Shown: piece by piece, positions 17,808-26,520 of the stretch
Layout: every line of letters starts with the position of its first letter
How positions within the stretch are numbered: position 1 is the stretch's first letter
From: Lachnospiraceae bacterium
GTDB taxonomy: Bacteria > Bacillota > Clostridia > Lachnospirales > Lachnospiraceae
DNA length: 64,000 nucleotides
Direction: 5' to 3'
Assembly (NCBI GenBank): GCA_024399135.1
Contig: JAKSHY010000012.1
Coordinates: forward strand, 1 to 64,000
Program-made: the position numbers and the translations under genes
The notes under the pieces: generated by a model
Databases searched by the model: none
What the model was told of the DNA's origin: nothing
Seen by the model: only the letters and a program-made list of their open reading frames with translations

Positions 17808-18587
17808 TCATTTGCTAACTACACTACCGTTCTTTCCTGTCTTCCGCTCTACAGGTACTCCTATTATCTTCTTTATTTGATCAGAAGTTGCTACTGGGTA
17901 AATGCTCTGCATATGCTCAACAATCTTTCTGGCAGAATCAATCGACTTCTCACTATAAGCCTTAGTAACATAGTCATAGCCAAATATCGTTTCCGGCATG
18001 GTATAAATCGCCACTGGTCAACCATACTTTGCCCCTTTTTTGTTCGTCTTTTGAGCGAAATCGCGTACACATAAATATGTTTTCATTTCAAGATCGGCGA
18101 TAGTACCGTCAAAATTCTTCTCTCCATCTTTTCCAAATCCAGCCTTCTCTTTTATTTCAAAAGAAAACAATTTTGCTGGTGGATTTTTATCAAGAAAAAG
18201 ATTCATAATTTTCTTTTGTCTGTGTGATGCTTTTCCATCTTCATAAAGAGCATCAAAATCGTATCCATCACGCCTGTAATTAGCAAAAAATGGGAACCAC
18301 TCTTTAGTAATGAATCCTGCCTTTTTTCGGAAGAACTTTCCGTAAATAATATCACCACGTTCTGCAATAATCTGGCGCCATTCCCACGGGTCTTTCTCCT
18401 TGTCTCCACTCCACCAGTATTCAGGCACAGTTCTTTCTTCAAGTGAAAAACCTGGAATCTCATTCTTAAATAGCGGCAAAAAGCCTACACTATTTATATA
18501 TTCAATTGCTTCTTCTACTGTATGAATACACTCTGGATCATCCCAATCCACACCATACATTATCCATTCGCCAGCTTCATTTCCCAT
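17808..18587 (-). pseudogene. AlkZ-related protein gene with one in-frame stop
   Basis: Residues 1-189 (18587-18018) read GVDWDDPECIHTVEEAI, then WEWRQIIAERGDIIYGKFF and TYLCVRDFAQKTNKKG. A TGA at 18018-18020 ends it after KYG. The same frame continues for 68 residues (AIYTMPETIFGYDYVTKAYSE...) that I recall as the normal C-terminus of this family, where the stop position holds Trp. A single TGG to TGA change explains this. The true start may be the ATG at 18560; the nine residues before it overlap the direct-repeat junction. Function: related by annotation to AlkZ-type glycosylases, not shown. Confidence 0.65.
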
Positions 18588-18628
18588 ACATTCAATCCTT
18601 GTACAAAAATATAGCTTTATCTAATAAA
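18587..18628. repeat. 42-bp direct repeat, right copy
   Basis: Partner of 15456-15497. It spans the 3' end of the flavoprotein gene and the first bases beyond it. The two copies bracket 3.1 kb holding the XRE, Rpn, NERD and AlkZ-related genes. Confidence 0.75.
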
Positions 18629-19237
18629 ATGAGTTCTGGCTTCAGATTCTGACTTAGGAAGCTCAATACCATTTTTCTTTCCAAGTTCAAAGCACTTAAG
18701 CATCCATGCCATATTTCTGGCAAGGTTTCTCATGGTTTGCATACCCTCAAGATCCTGTATGTTCTCACCTGGAGTTCTTCCGTATGTTATATTCCAATAG
18801 GTTGAGCCTGGAACTGGCATCTCTGTTATTCCGAAATATTTGTTCATGCAGTCAAATGTTGCAGAGTTTCCACCTCTTCTTGCAACTGTAACTGCTGCCC
18901 CCGGCTTATGTCTGAACGCATATCCACTCGAGTAAAATACTCTGTCTAAAAACGACAGGATTCTTCCACTTGGATGAGCATAGTAAACCGGAGTTCCGAA
19001 AATGAATCCGTCAGCTTCCTTCGCCTTCGCAATAAAAGCATTCACTTCATCATCTGTGAACACACAGCCATTCTCAGTACACTGTCCACAGCCAACACAG
19101 TCACGAATTGGATTTCCACCTAACTGAAAGATTTCATAGTCAATACCTTCTTCCGTAAGCTGCTTTCCTATTTCATTTAATGCAGTATAAGTATTTCCAT
19201 TCGCCTTCGCACTGCCATTTAACATTAATACCTTCAT
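18617..19237 (-). CDS. NADPH-dependent FMN reductase-like flavoprotein
   Basis: A 206-residue flavodoxin-fold protein. The phosphate loop is LNGSAKANGNTYTAL (residues 6-20), followed by a CVGCGQC cysteine cluster near residue 50. FGTPVYYAHPSG contacts the flavin. It belongs to the iron-sulfur flavoprotein/multimeric flavodoxin group, where cysteines may bind a cluster or only redox-sense. The gene overlaps the GGDEF gene by four bases and is in the same operon. Confidence 0.85.
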   Translation of the reverse strand: MKVLMLNGSAKANGNTYTALNEIGKQLTEEGIDYEIFQLGGNPIRDCVGCGQCTENGCVFTDDEVNAFIAKAKEADGFIFGTPVYYAHPSGRILSFLDRVFYSSGYAFRHKPGAAVTVARRGGNSATFDCMNKYFGITEMPVPGSTYWNITYGRTPGENIQDLEGMQTMRNLARNMAWMLKCFELGKKNGIELPKSESEARTHFIR

Positions 19238-21375
19238 ACTCGTCTTCTGTCCTTTCCTGTTCGTCTATAATATTCATCCTTATCTTCGTACATAAGTTTA
19301 TCAGCCATTGCCTTAATTTCATCAAAACTTAGTACTGTATGCTCCTGACAAACCACCATTCCCTTAGATACACTAAGCTCGGATATAAGTTTTCCCTGGA
19401 AGTTCTCAGTTAAATAGTCAAATGTCTTAACTGCATCTTCAACCTTTTTCCTTGTTCCCTTCAATAGCGCAACGAACTCATCTCCGCCTACTCGATATAC
19501 TTTTCCAAGGCCCGAAAAAGCATTATTCATACATTTTGAAGCACCAATAATCAACTCATCCCCTGCCTCATGACCAATATTATCGTTAGTTGATTTCAGT
19601 CCGTTCAAATCCATCATAATAAGAACATATTCTTTTAAATCCCCGTTCTTTTGGATTGCTTCACAGTCAACCTCATAACCACGTCTGTTATATAGACCTG
19701 TAAGTTCATCCTTGATAGATACTTCATATCTTCTTTTGTATGCGTCCTTTGCTTTCTTCTCCCTGAGACTAATAATAATGAATGAAATTGCCATTATTAT
19801 TACACCTGCAATGAAAATTAAAACAATTGGTAGAATAATCTTATTGGCATCCAGCTTCATCGGATTATCGTCCCTTATGACTATATACCAATCAAACTCA
19901 TCAAGATACTTGGTCATATAACAGGTCTCATCTGATAACTGATAATAAAAATCCTTGTCTGGAAGCTTGTCAAAATATGAATTGTCCAGATAAGCTGTTT
20001 CTATAGAACTTCCATCAGTATCAACCTGTATAAGGCCATCATGATTAACCAAATCTATTTTAATATTGTATTTTTCCTCGAAACCTGAAAGCATGTCTAC
20101 GAGTTCATTCATATCAACTCCAACTCCACATGCTCCCATAATTTCGCCATTATCATCAAAAATACCGTAGTTAACGAACACCGAAAGACTCCAGTTATTG
20201 TCTTCATCTGTATCAACATTAACTACATATTTTTTACCTGAATCAAGATACTCCTTATACCATATATCATGAGGATCATTTTCAATATCAAGATACTTGC
20301 TTATTCCATTATATGTGTAATATGCTCTGGTCTCGTCAGAAACAACGAATACCATCTTATATCCGAATTCATTGCCAAAAGATATTAAGTGATTAGTCAT
20401 ATCATCACGAACACTCTCGGCCTCTTCTTTGGTTTTTCCCTTTATATGGGATCTGATATCTATATCACGGCTAATAGTCTGAGAAACCGTAACAGGCTTA
20501 ATGAACTCATTTTCTATCTCTGCAGAAACCATCTGTGCAATGGTAAGGCTCTGCATCTGGGAGTTCTCACCTGTAACCTTCTGAATCACATTTCCACATG
20601 CTATGATTGAACCACTCATACTAATAAGCATAATTAAAAACAGAAGAATAACATCAAATCTGCTATCTTTAATTCTATTCATCTCATCATCTGAATCATG
20701 AGACCAGTCATACATATATGCAGAGAACATTACGAATGAGCCTATACCCAGTCCCAGGTTAGTTATAGAAAAGCCGTAAATAAAGAACTGCACGATCGTT
20801 GCTATTATTGGTATGAGCGAAAACAGCATTATTGAAATGTAGCTTCGCACCTCGAGATATTTTCTATACTTAATCGCCAGTCTGGTTCCTGTGAATATGA
20901 CAACAAGCGACATTACTGTATAAACATACCATGCATTATTTCTGTGATAATAATTCGCCGCATCGAAATAATACATCCACGGATAAAACAGATTTACTGC
21001 AATAATAAGAATATTAATTCCGGTAAATATATTGGCTACTTTTATATTTTTCCCGCTTACCTCAACGCCTCTTTCACTAAAAACAGAGCATACATATCTG
21101 ACATAGGTATTAGCCATTGCTATGTTCATGGCGAATACCATAAGATTAGCAACTCTGGTCACTATAATATCAAAGGCCCCAAGGTTACCCCTGAAAATAT
21201 ATGCCAGGGTCTCTCCTAAAAACAGAACTGCTGCTATAAGGAACAGTCTCAAGAACACCTTCATGCTCTTCTGTTTCGAATTGTTCGCTTTAATTGAAAC
21301 CATCATTATTATACAGAACATGCAAAAGAACATATCCATTGTTGCCTGCGTTATTTCAAGATTTGTAATATTCAA
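19234..21375 (-). CDS. diguanylate cyclase with membrane and extracytoplasmic sensor
   Basis: A 713-residue protein. Six or seven hydrophobic helices fill residues 1-230. After one more helix (about 245-265) comes a Cache-like extracytoplasmic domain (about 275-500), then a further helix and a GGDEF domain. DELTGLYNRRGYE opens it, and the signature RVGGDEF is intact at residues 630-634, so GTP to c-di-GMP activity is expected. It starts at TTG (21375) behind AAGGGG; the next in-frame ATG is 36 bases inside. No EAL domain is present. Confidence 0.9.
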   Translation of the reverse strand: MNITNLEITQATMDMFFCMFCIIMMVSIKANNSKQKSMKVFLRLFLIAAVLFLGETLAYIFRGNLGAFDIIVTRVANLMVFAMNIAMANTYVRYVCSVFSERGVEVSGKNIKVANIFTGINILIIAVNLFYPWMYYFDAANYYHRNNAWYVYTVMSLVVIFTGTRLAIKYRKYLEVRSYISIMLFSLIPIIATIVQFFIYGFSITNLGLGIGSFVMFSAYMYDWSHDSDDEMNRIKDSRFDVILLFLIMLISMSGSIIACGNVIQKVTGENSQMQSLTIAQMVSAEIENEFIKPVTVSQTISRDIDIRSHIKGKTKEEAESVRDDMTNHLISFGNEFGYKMVFVVSDETRAYYTYNGISKYLDIENDPHDIWYKEYLDSGKKYVVNVDTDEDNNWSLSVFVNYGIFDDNGEIMGACGVGVDMNELVDMLSGFEEKYNIKIDLVNHDGLIQVDTDGSSIETAYLDNSYFDKLPDKDFYYQLSDETCYMTKYLDEFDWYIVIRDDNPMKLDANKIILPIVLIFIAGVIIMAISFIIISLREKKAKDAYKRRYEVSIKDELTGLYNRRGYEVDCEAIQKNGDLKEYVLIMMDLNGLKSTNDNIGHEAGDELIIGASKCMNNAFSGLGKVYRVGGDEFVALLKGTRKKVEDAVKTFDYLTENFQGKLISELSVSKGMVVCQEHTVLSFDEIKAMADKLMYEDKDEYYRRTGKDRRRV

Positions 21376-21527
21376 TATAATTCCCCTTATCTGGTATTAA
21401 TGCACTTTCACTACTTTGCTGCGAACTGTGCAATAACATCATCCAATAAATAACCTTTTTCCAAACGGTTTATTCATTTTTGTTTTTATATCAAAATTAC
21501 CTTATTATAGCATATACGTACTGTTTC

Positions 21528-21560
21528 AAAAAAGGTCCCCAGCATTACTTGCCAGAGACC
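21528..21560 (-). terminator. terminator after the 21.6-21.96 kb small genes
   Basis: GGTCCCCAGCA (21534-21544) pairs with TGCCAGAGACC (21550-21560), and T residues follow on the minus strand. A close copy, including flanking bases, lies at 23491-23514. Confidence 0.75.
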
Positions 21561-21629
21561 ATATATATAAGATGCGCAGTGACCAATTATGGGTCTTCGC
21601 GAATAGAGGTTGGGAGTTTTAATTACCAG

Positions 21630-21848
21630 TTATACCACCACAGTCTTAACCAGCATTACGACACCTGCAATAATCAATCCTATGAATGCCAAATATATAA
21701 GTCCTGATAATGCGAAGCCAATAATAATTAACGGAAGAAACAGTAGTGTAAATACTACTTTCGTCAGTCCCCATGCTGCCTTAATTGCAAAGACTGCGAT
21801 TTTTCCAAATATACCAAAAAATAAAATTAAAAAAATTAATGTCATCAT
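21630..21848 (-). CDS. small hydrophobic membrane protein (72 aa)
   Basis: Two ATG codons at 21848 and 21845 are preferred over the GTG at 21860, which lies inside the upstream gene. Nearly all residues are hydrophobic and form two membrane helices (about 1-32 and 40-70), joined by a short loop. The start follows the upstream 37-residue gene by one base, suggesting coupling. The function is unknown. Confidence 0.6.
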   Translation of the reverse strand: MMTLIFLILFFGIFGKIAVFAIKAAWGLTKVVFTLLFLPLIIIGFALSGLIYLAFIGLIIAGVVMLVKTVVV

Positions 21849-21849
21849 A

Positions 21850-21963
21850 TTATTTACCACCCTTCTTAGTCTTATCTTCTACGCCAACCTTCTTGGCATA
21901 ATCTTTATTCTCTCTTGCTTTTTCAAGTATTAAACATATCTGAACTCTTTCTCTAGGATCCAT
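21850..21963 (-). CDS. 37-residue charged peptide
   Basis: Starts ATG at 21963, seven bases after a full AAAGGAGG site, and encodes MDPRERVQICLILEKAREN followed by a lysine-rich tail ending KKGGK. The strong ribosome site and tight coupling to the small membrane protein support real translation. It has no homologue that I recognise. Confidence 0.6.
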   Translation of the reverse strand: MDPRERVQICLILEKARENKDYAKKVGVEDKTKKGGK

Positions 21964-22082
21964 ATTTAGCCTCCTTTAACAATTTATGAATATAGTTTAT
22001 AATTTTCATTGGTTCGAAAAAATGATTACAAGTGCGAAATAGCACACTCTATTTTGCTATTCATAATTATTCGGGGGATATC

Positions 22083-22562
22083 ATGGGTAGAAAATCAACG
22101 AAAGAAAACAAAAATATATATCAGGAATACCGCGAAGAATGCGGATTTACCAGAGACAAAGCCAGTGAATTATTAGAATTCATATCTGCTGACCGTATAG
22201 AAAAGATTGAGAGTGAAAAATCAGTACCTCACCCTGATGAAGTATTAGCTATGTCTAAATGCTATGGCCATCACGAGCTATGCAACTTCTATTGCTCACA
22301 TGAATGTCCTATAGGTCAGGAATATGTTCCAGAAGTATCCATTAAGGATTTCTCTCATATTGTTCTTGAAATGTTAGCTACTCTTAATTCTTTAAATAAG
22401 GATAAAGATAGACTCATAGAAATATCCGCTGACGGTCAGGTTACCGAAGATGAATACGAAGACTTCTTTACTATTCAGGAAAAACTTAATCAGATATCAT
22501 TAACCGCTGACGCTATGCAGGTTTGGGTTCAAAATACTTTGAAAGATATCAGAACCAAATAA
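22083..22562 (+). CDS. XRE-like helix-turn-helix protein
   Basis: ATG at 22083 follows GGGGGA by six bases, so the 51 bases of open frame before it are untranslated. The 159-residue product has a Cro/C1-type fold at residues 12-55 (YREECGFTRDKASELL, then RIEKIESEKSVPHPDEVLAMSKCY). A CNFYCSHECPIG cysteine cluster follows, and the C-terminal half is a helical, acidic region. It is likely a regulator; its target is unknown. Confidence 0.75.
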   Translation: MGRKSTKENKNIYQEYREECGFTRDKASELLEFISADRIEKIESEKSVPHPDEVLAMSKCYGHHELCNFYCSHECPIGQEYVPEVSIKDFSHIVLEMLATLNSLNKDKDRLIEISADGQVTEDEYEDFFTIQEKLNQISLTADAMQVWVQNTLKDIRTK

Positions 22563-22630
22563 TTTCCGAGGCTAGTGGCGATCTTTTTGATTGCAAGAAA
22601 GATACTTTCCTACTGCAACTCCAGCAGAAA
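22561..22630 (-). pseudogene. truncated second copy of the holin-like toxin
   Basis: The minus strand repeats the 3' part of the small gene at 23057-23167: SAGVAVGKYLSCNQKD then a changed tail and stop. The hydrophobic N-terminus is missing; the sequence runs straight into the terminator of the Rpn remnant. Confidence 0.65.
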
Positions 22631-22633
22631 AAA

Positions 22634-22665
22634 AACGAGCTGTGCGTTAAAAACGCCAGCCCGTT
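22634..22665 (-). terminator. terminator of Rpn remnant (copy 1)
   Basis: AACGAGCTGTGCGTT and AACGCCAGCCCGTT pair with one bulge, followed by eight T residues on the minus strand. The same terminator is repeated at 26521-26552. Confidence 0.8.
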
Positions 22666-22669
22666 AATA

Positions 22670-22936
22670 CTAATTCTTCACTAATTCATTCTGATATTTC
22701 GCTACAACTTCATCAAATTCAGCTTCTGTAATATTCAATTCCTCTAGTACATCGCCTTTAGTAAGTTTCCCCTTGAGGAATAAAGATACAGTAGTCCTTT
22801 CGGTCCCCTCATTAGTGCCTGAATTGTATCCTGTATCATACCCAGTATCATACCCATCCATATACACATCATTATCATGTACAAACGTACGCATATATTC
22901 TTCCCTCCAAATTTCTTTGGTACGCGCTTCCGTCAC
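22670..22936 (-). pseudogene. C-terminal remnant of an Rpn-family nuclease (copy 1)
   Basis: Eighty-eight codons encode the tail seen in Rpn-family proteins: TEARTKEIWREEYMRTFVHD, a YDTGYDTGYNSG repeat, and a short C-terminal helical domain ending EFDEVVAKYQNELVKN. The nuclease core is absent. The frame is cut at 22936, where unrelated sequence begins. The same tail recurs at 26582-26950. Confidence 0.75.
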
Positions 22937-22980
22937 CTTTTGTCAAAATTTCAATTGTAATTATCATTCTTTGGTGTTAC

Positions 22981-22986
22981 TATAAT
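22981..22986 (+). promoter_or_regulatory. possible antisense promoter (-10) for the type I toxin
   Basis: TATAAT on the plus strand would start an RNA near 22993 running into the 3' end and body of the toxin gene on the other strand. No clear -35 box at standard spacing is seen, so this is tentative. Confidence 0.35.
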
Positions 22987-23056
22987 TACATGAAAAGGTG
23001 ATGCCGATAGACGGCTTAGCCCATTACTATTATAATCTTAAAGATCGCGCAAGTTC

Positions 23057-23167
23057 CTAGGCCTGGCGGTCTTTTTGATTGCAAGAAAGATACTTTCCTT
23101 CTGCAACTCCAGCAGAAAAGATTGTGATAACAGCAGCCGCTGCTCCAATAATCTCTAATACCATCAT
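23057..23167 (-). CDS. candidate type I toxin, 36-residue hydrophobic peptide
   Basis: Starts with two ATG codons behind GGAGGG. The product begins MMVLEIIGAAAAVITIFSAG, one short membrane helix, then a polar tail YLSCNQKDRQA. Size, single helix and charged tail fit the Fst/TxpA-like 'holin-like' peptides of type I toxin-antitoxin loci, which damage the membrane when translated. The leader is long and structured, and the mRNA ends can pair (see findings). A truncated copy lies at 22561-22630. The alternative is a small regulatory membrane peptide. Confidence 0.6.
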   Translation of the reverse strand: MMVLEIIGAAAAVITIFSAGVAEGKYLSCNQKDRQA

Positions 23168-23345
23168 TGCATCCCTCCTTTAACCTTCGATTTCCTTTTG
23201 GATTTCTATGTAAACAGAGGGTCCAGTCCCTCTGGAAGAGGGCTAAGTCCGCCTACCATCTTTTTAATGGAGATTTGTCTCCATGGCAACACCCATAAAA
23301 AGATTCTATTGCAGTTATATGCACATACCGCCATATAACTCTAAT
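23168..23345 (-). ncRNA. structured 5' leader of the candidate toxin mRNA
   Basis: Three hairpins are visible: CAGAGGG/CCCTCTG at 23215-23234; ATGGAGA/TCTCCAT at 23267-23284 inside an outer stem ATCTTTTT/AAAAAGAT (23258-23304); and AGTTATATG/CATATAACT at 23313-23340. A long folded leader is usual for type I toxins, where it delays translation. The rest of the gap to 23484 shows no gene. Confidence 0.5.
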
Positions 23346-23483
23346 ACCATAAAACCCTTTTACTCTACTTATGTTGCAACTTATGCCTATTTCGTGTCAA
23401 TAATAATATGGCACGGGTTGATTTTTTAATTACTATTCGTAATTATTCTCATCGTAAAACTTATTATGTACATTAAAAAGGCT

Positions 23484-23514
23484 TAAAAAAGTCCCTGGCA
23501 CTACTGCCAGAGAC
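23484..23514 (-). terminator. terminator of the NYN gene
   Basis: GTCCCTGGCA (23491-23500) pairs with TGCCAGAGAC (23505-23514), followed by six T residues on the minus strand. It is a near copy of the one at 21534-21560, including the downstream CATATATAAGATGCGC. Confidence 0.85.
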
Positions 23515-23566
23515 CATATATAAGATGCGCAAAACGCAAAAATCATTATCTATACTCAAATAGTAA

Positions 23567-24148
23567 TTACTTTCCCTTCTTTTCAGCAAGCAACGGTTTA
23601 ATAGCTGTATAAATTTCACTCGACTTTTTATTATCTTTGCTTGGATATTTCTTCATCAAAGCATTATTTATTCCCTGCTTAGTTTTATATTGCTGAATAA
23701 TATTACATATATTGCCTGCCTCTGACTTATCCATAATAAGTTCAGCCACCTGCTTCTCTAACGCATTCTTTGCAGACTGTTCGCTCTGTTTTGCGACATC
23801 AACTACTAACGATACATTTACCTTTCTTTTCTTCCAATAATTGGCAAGGCTCTCATATCCTTTGTCCTTAGTAACTATATAGTAGTCATATGGAGTATCA
23901 AAATTTTCATGAATAATATACCCTAAATAGGATGACAACTGAAAATCAAGCGCGTTCTTATGGCCAACCTCAACCTTTTGAAAAATTATATTGGCCTTAG
24001 ATTCATTTAGTCTTCTATGAAGCCCAAATGTCAAATTATCTGCATTTTCACTATAAAAAATACACACTACATCTTCTTTAGGTAGTTTATTAACTCCATT
24101 AAGTCCCTGAGTTTTAACGTTTTCGTAATCTACTAGATAATAATTCAT
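23567..24148 (-). CDS. NYN/PIN-like ribonuclease domain protein
   Basis: A 193-residue protein whose N-terminal 115 residues have the NYN (PIN-like) fold: YLVDYENVKTQGLNG at the start, a conserved D in NALDFQLSSYLG, and YYIVTKDKGYESL with its D/K pair. These acidic residues hold metal in PIN nucleases. The C-terminal 75 residues are a basic helical region (LMKKYPSKDNKKSS). Members are likely RNases in RNA processing or defence. Complete, with its own terminator. Confidence 0.8.
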   Translation of the reverse strand: MNYYLVDYENVKTQGLNGVNKLPKEDVVCIFYSENADNLTFGLHRRLNESKANIIFQKVEVGHKNALDFQLSSYLGYIIHENFDTPYDYYIVTKDKGYESLANYWKKRKVNVSLVVDVAKQSEQSAKNALEKQVAELIMDKSEAGNICNIIQQYKTKQGINNALMKKYPSKDNKKSSEIYTAIKPLLAEKKGK

Positions 24149-24238
24149 GTTAAAATATCCTTACTGCAGCCATGCTCTAAAGTTATTCGTTTACTCCTTA
24201 ATATTAAGAATTTGATAGTTTTAAACCTTCCTACATCT

Positions 24239-24592
24239 TTAATGATACAATATTGCTTTTATTTTACTAATCAACGTAATATCTGCTGGTAACCACTCGA
24301 CTGAATCAAGTTCATCTATTCCAAGCCATTTGGCTGCTTCATGCTCTTTTAATACTAGATTTCCACTTACTATTTCACACCAAAAACAGTCCATTGACAA
24401 ATGAAATGTTGGATAATCATATTCGATTGTTTCAATCAAACTTCCAACTGATATTTCCGTATCCAGTTCTTCCATTATTTCGCGTTTTAGAGCTTCCTCG
24501 GGAGTTTCCCCCTCTTCTATCTTTCCTCCAGGAAATTCCCATCCACCTTTAAAATCACCATAGAGACGACCGAAGTCGTTTCGTAAAAAAGT
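24239..24592 (-). pseudogene. Nudix hydrolase gene lacking its N-terminus
   Basis: The frame contains GDFKGGWEFPGGKIEEGETP and REIMEEL, a clear Nudix box of MutT-type pyrophosphatases, and runs to a stop at 24239. Toward the 5' end it meets a TAG at 24593-24595 with no ATG, TTG or GTG at a sensible place, so roughly the first 20-25 residues of the catalytic domain are lost. The break lies in the 23 bases after the antiporter stop, suggesting a deletion or an insertion there. Initiation at the internal ATG (24475) would split the Nudix box. Confidence 0.75.
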
Positions 24593-24614
24593 CTAGCTTT
24601 GAGGGGGCACCTCA

Positions 24615-25901
24615 TTATCCGCTTACTTGCATGCTTTTTCTTTTATTCTCAATATATTTATAACCCTTTTTCACCGTCAGTCCCTGTACAATAACTGTAA
24701 AGAATATAATGATATATGTTGTGTTCAAGACACCTAGGTACAGATTTTCTGGCAAGAATGCCCTCGTCTCCATTGCAAGGGCTAAACATAAACCTCCTTT
24801 AAGGGCTGCCCATGTCATAATACTAGTAAACTGACCTCTTGAGTACCCTCCCGGAAACTGTTTTTTCCCCATAAGAATTGTACTTGCATATACGCCTATG
24901 TATCTTGATACAATAGTAGCAACAATACCCATCCCTAAGAGGTCGTAAAACTTATTTGCTAACTGCACTGATAGTATTGTAAGTCCTATCATCACAAAGA
25001 GCATTGAATTAAGTATTTCATCAACTGTCGAAAAGAAAGCATCATACCTTCCATTCTTATCAACTCTTTCATAAAATTCTCTTTTCTTGTGTCTTGCACC
25101 TGCAAAATACATACCACATACCACTGCTGCTATAGCACCACTTGCTCCTACTCTTAAGCAAATTTGATATATAGAAACAACTGAACAAAAGCCTATAAGA
25201 ATATGATTAAATGGGTTCTCTGTGAACTCCATTAATTTCACCATTATGTATGAAATAATAAGTGAAATAATTATGGCTCCCATTACCTCACGGCCCATAA
25301 CGATAAAGAAATTCTCCCCACTCTTACCGGTAACAAGGCCTTTAACAAATACGAACAATGCAACACCCATTCCATCATTGAATAGTGACTCTCCTTCGAT
25401 TACTGAACTTACATCTTTGGACAGCCCCATTTTATTAAGTATTCCTGTAGCTGCAATCGGATCAGTAGGTGATACAATGCACCCAAGAAGCAAACACACA
25501 AAAAAGTCTGGTTCAAATCCTAAAAGAATAGATAACCCGTAGAATACTGCTCCAAAAACTACAGATGAAATAATAGTAGTCAAAAATGAAAGTAGTGTAA
25601 TTGCTTTTATATTCTTTTCAAATCTTCTTAAATCAATCTGTCCGGCACCAGTAAACAACATAAGTGCTAACATATAATCAAGCAGGTAATCATGAAAATC
25701 AAAATTGCCTAAGCTATGAGTTATACTTTCCATAATTCCTTTTTGACCAAGTAGCAAATCAATTATAAGAATAATAACGCTTGTAATCGTAGAAAATAGC
25801 ACTAGTGCTATATCGCTCTGAATATGAAATATTCGATTATTCAAGATATTGATAATTACAATTATCATAAATAAAACAATCAAAAATTCAATTAAGTTCA
25901 T
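24615..25901 (-). CDS. CPA1-family Na+(K+)/H+ antiporter
   Basis: A 428-residue protein with about 12 membrane helices. The conserved motifs are GCIVSPTDPIAATGILNKMG and EGESLFNDGMGVALF; the Asn-Asp pair in the second carries the coupling charge in the CPA1 family. The C-terminus is short and cytoplasmic. It would exchange sodium or potassium for protons to control pH and ion balance. Its own ribosome site (AAGGAG) precedes the ATG at 25901. Confidence 0.92.
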   Translation of the reverse strand: MNLIEFLIVLFMIIVIINILNNRIFHIQSDIALVLFSTITSVIILIIDLLLGQKGIMESITHSLGNFDFHDYLLDYMLALMLFTGAGQIDLRRFEKNIKAITLLSFLTTIISSVVFGAVFYGLSILLGFEPDFFVCLLLGCIVSPTDPIAATGILNKMGLSKDVSSVIEGESLFNDGMGVALFVFVKGLVTGKSGENFFIVMGREVMGAIIISLIISYIMVKLMEFTENPFNHILIGFCSVVSIYQICLRVGASGAIAAVVCGMYFAGARHKKREFYERVDKNGRYDAFFSTVDEILNSMLFVMIGLTILSVQLANKFYDLLGMGIVATIVSRYIGVYASTILMGKKQFPGGYSRGQFTSIMTWAALKGGLCLALAMETRAFLPENLYLGVLNTTYIIIFFTVIVQGLTVKKGYKYIENKRKSMQVSG

Positions 25902-25946
25902 AAAATCCTACTCCTTATTTTGCTTATAATTACTGACAACGTATAT

Positions 25947-26108
25947 TCATTCCTCTTTTTTACAACTTAACCAACGCACAGGCGCAGTAGTTTTGCTCCG
26001 AAGGTCAGTGTAGATACTCTTTCTCTCAGCCGTAACCTCACATTTTTCAAGTTTGTCAAGAATCTGCGGCATGGTGAGTGAATGCGTATCATCAATCTTA
26101 TTTACCAT
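25947..26108 (-). pseudogene. WYL-type regulator N-terminal remnant
   Basis: The 53 codons encode KNIMVNKIDDTHSLTMPQI, then a CEVTAERKSIYTDL segment, the winged-helix start of WYL-domain regulators (DeoR-like HTH). After TDL the sequence departs from the family (RSKTTAPVRW) and stops at 25947. The WYL ligand domain is absent. Confidence 0.6.
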
Positions 26109-26227
26109 GATATTTTTAAGGTGATATAGTTTGAATTTCTGATTAGTTCCTCAAGACATAATAAGAATCCCCCTATCGGTGTGGTTGCCCAGCTGCAACA
26201 TTCTAATTATATCATAGCTGAGAATAT

Positions 26228-26376
26228 TAATGGACATTTAAGTCACTATGAGGATGTTTTTTCAATTGTTTCGCTATCTTTGCAAATGACTCCTTTCTAG
26301 CAAGGCCTACCTCAACGGCAACCCTATCTGTTAATGTCAACTGACTATTGTTTGGTATATAATCCAATTCTTTCAT
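26228..26376 (-). pseudogene. IS30-like transposase N-terminal remnant
   Basis: From ATG at 26376 the frame reads QLTLTDRVAVEVGLARKESFA, resembling the start of IS30-type transposases. One missing A shifts the frame, and a stop follows within two codons. Reading on in the other frame gives KIAKQLKKHPH, the expected continuation. Only about 45 codons remain. The nearby gaps, 25902-25946 and 26109-26227, hold nothing recognisable. Confidence 0.45.
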
Positions 26377-26520
26377 ATCTGCTCCTAACTGCAGATAGTA
26401 ATCGACTTACTTGGATTATAGGTTATTGCAAAAGTCAGTGTGACCCTTTTGTGTCATAAAATAGGGGATGAGGTAACATTTACTTTTTCATTTAAAGATT
26501 TACTTTATCTCAGCATAAAA

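Noticed and set aside
18018-18587. Separate complete 189-residue protein with an unrelated 68-residue neighbour
   Set aside because: The next 68 codons are in the same frame directly after TGA and read like the family's C-terminus, so one broken gene is the simpler view.
24239-24475. Intact small Nudix protein starting at 24475
   Set aside because: The Nudix box begins upstream of that ATG, so translation from it would lack the catalytic residues.
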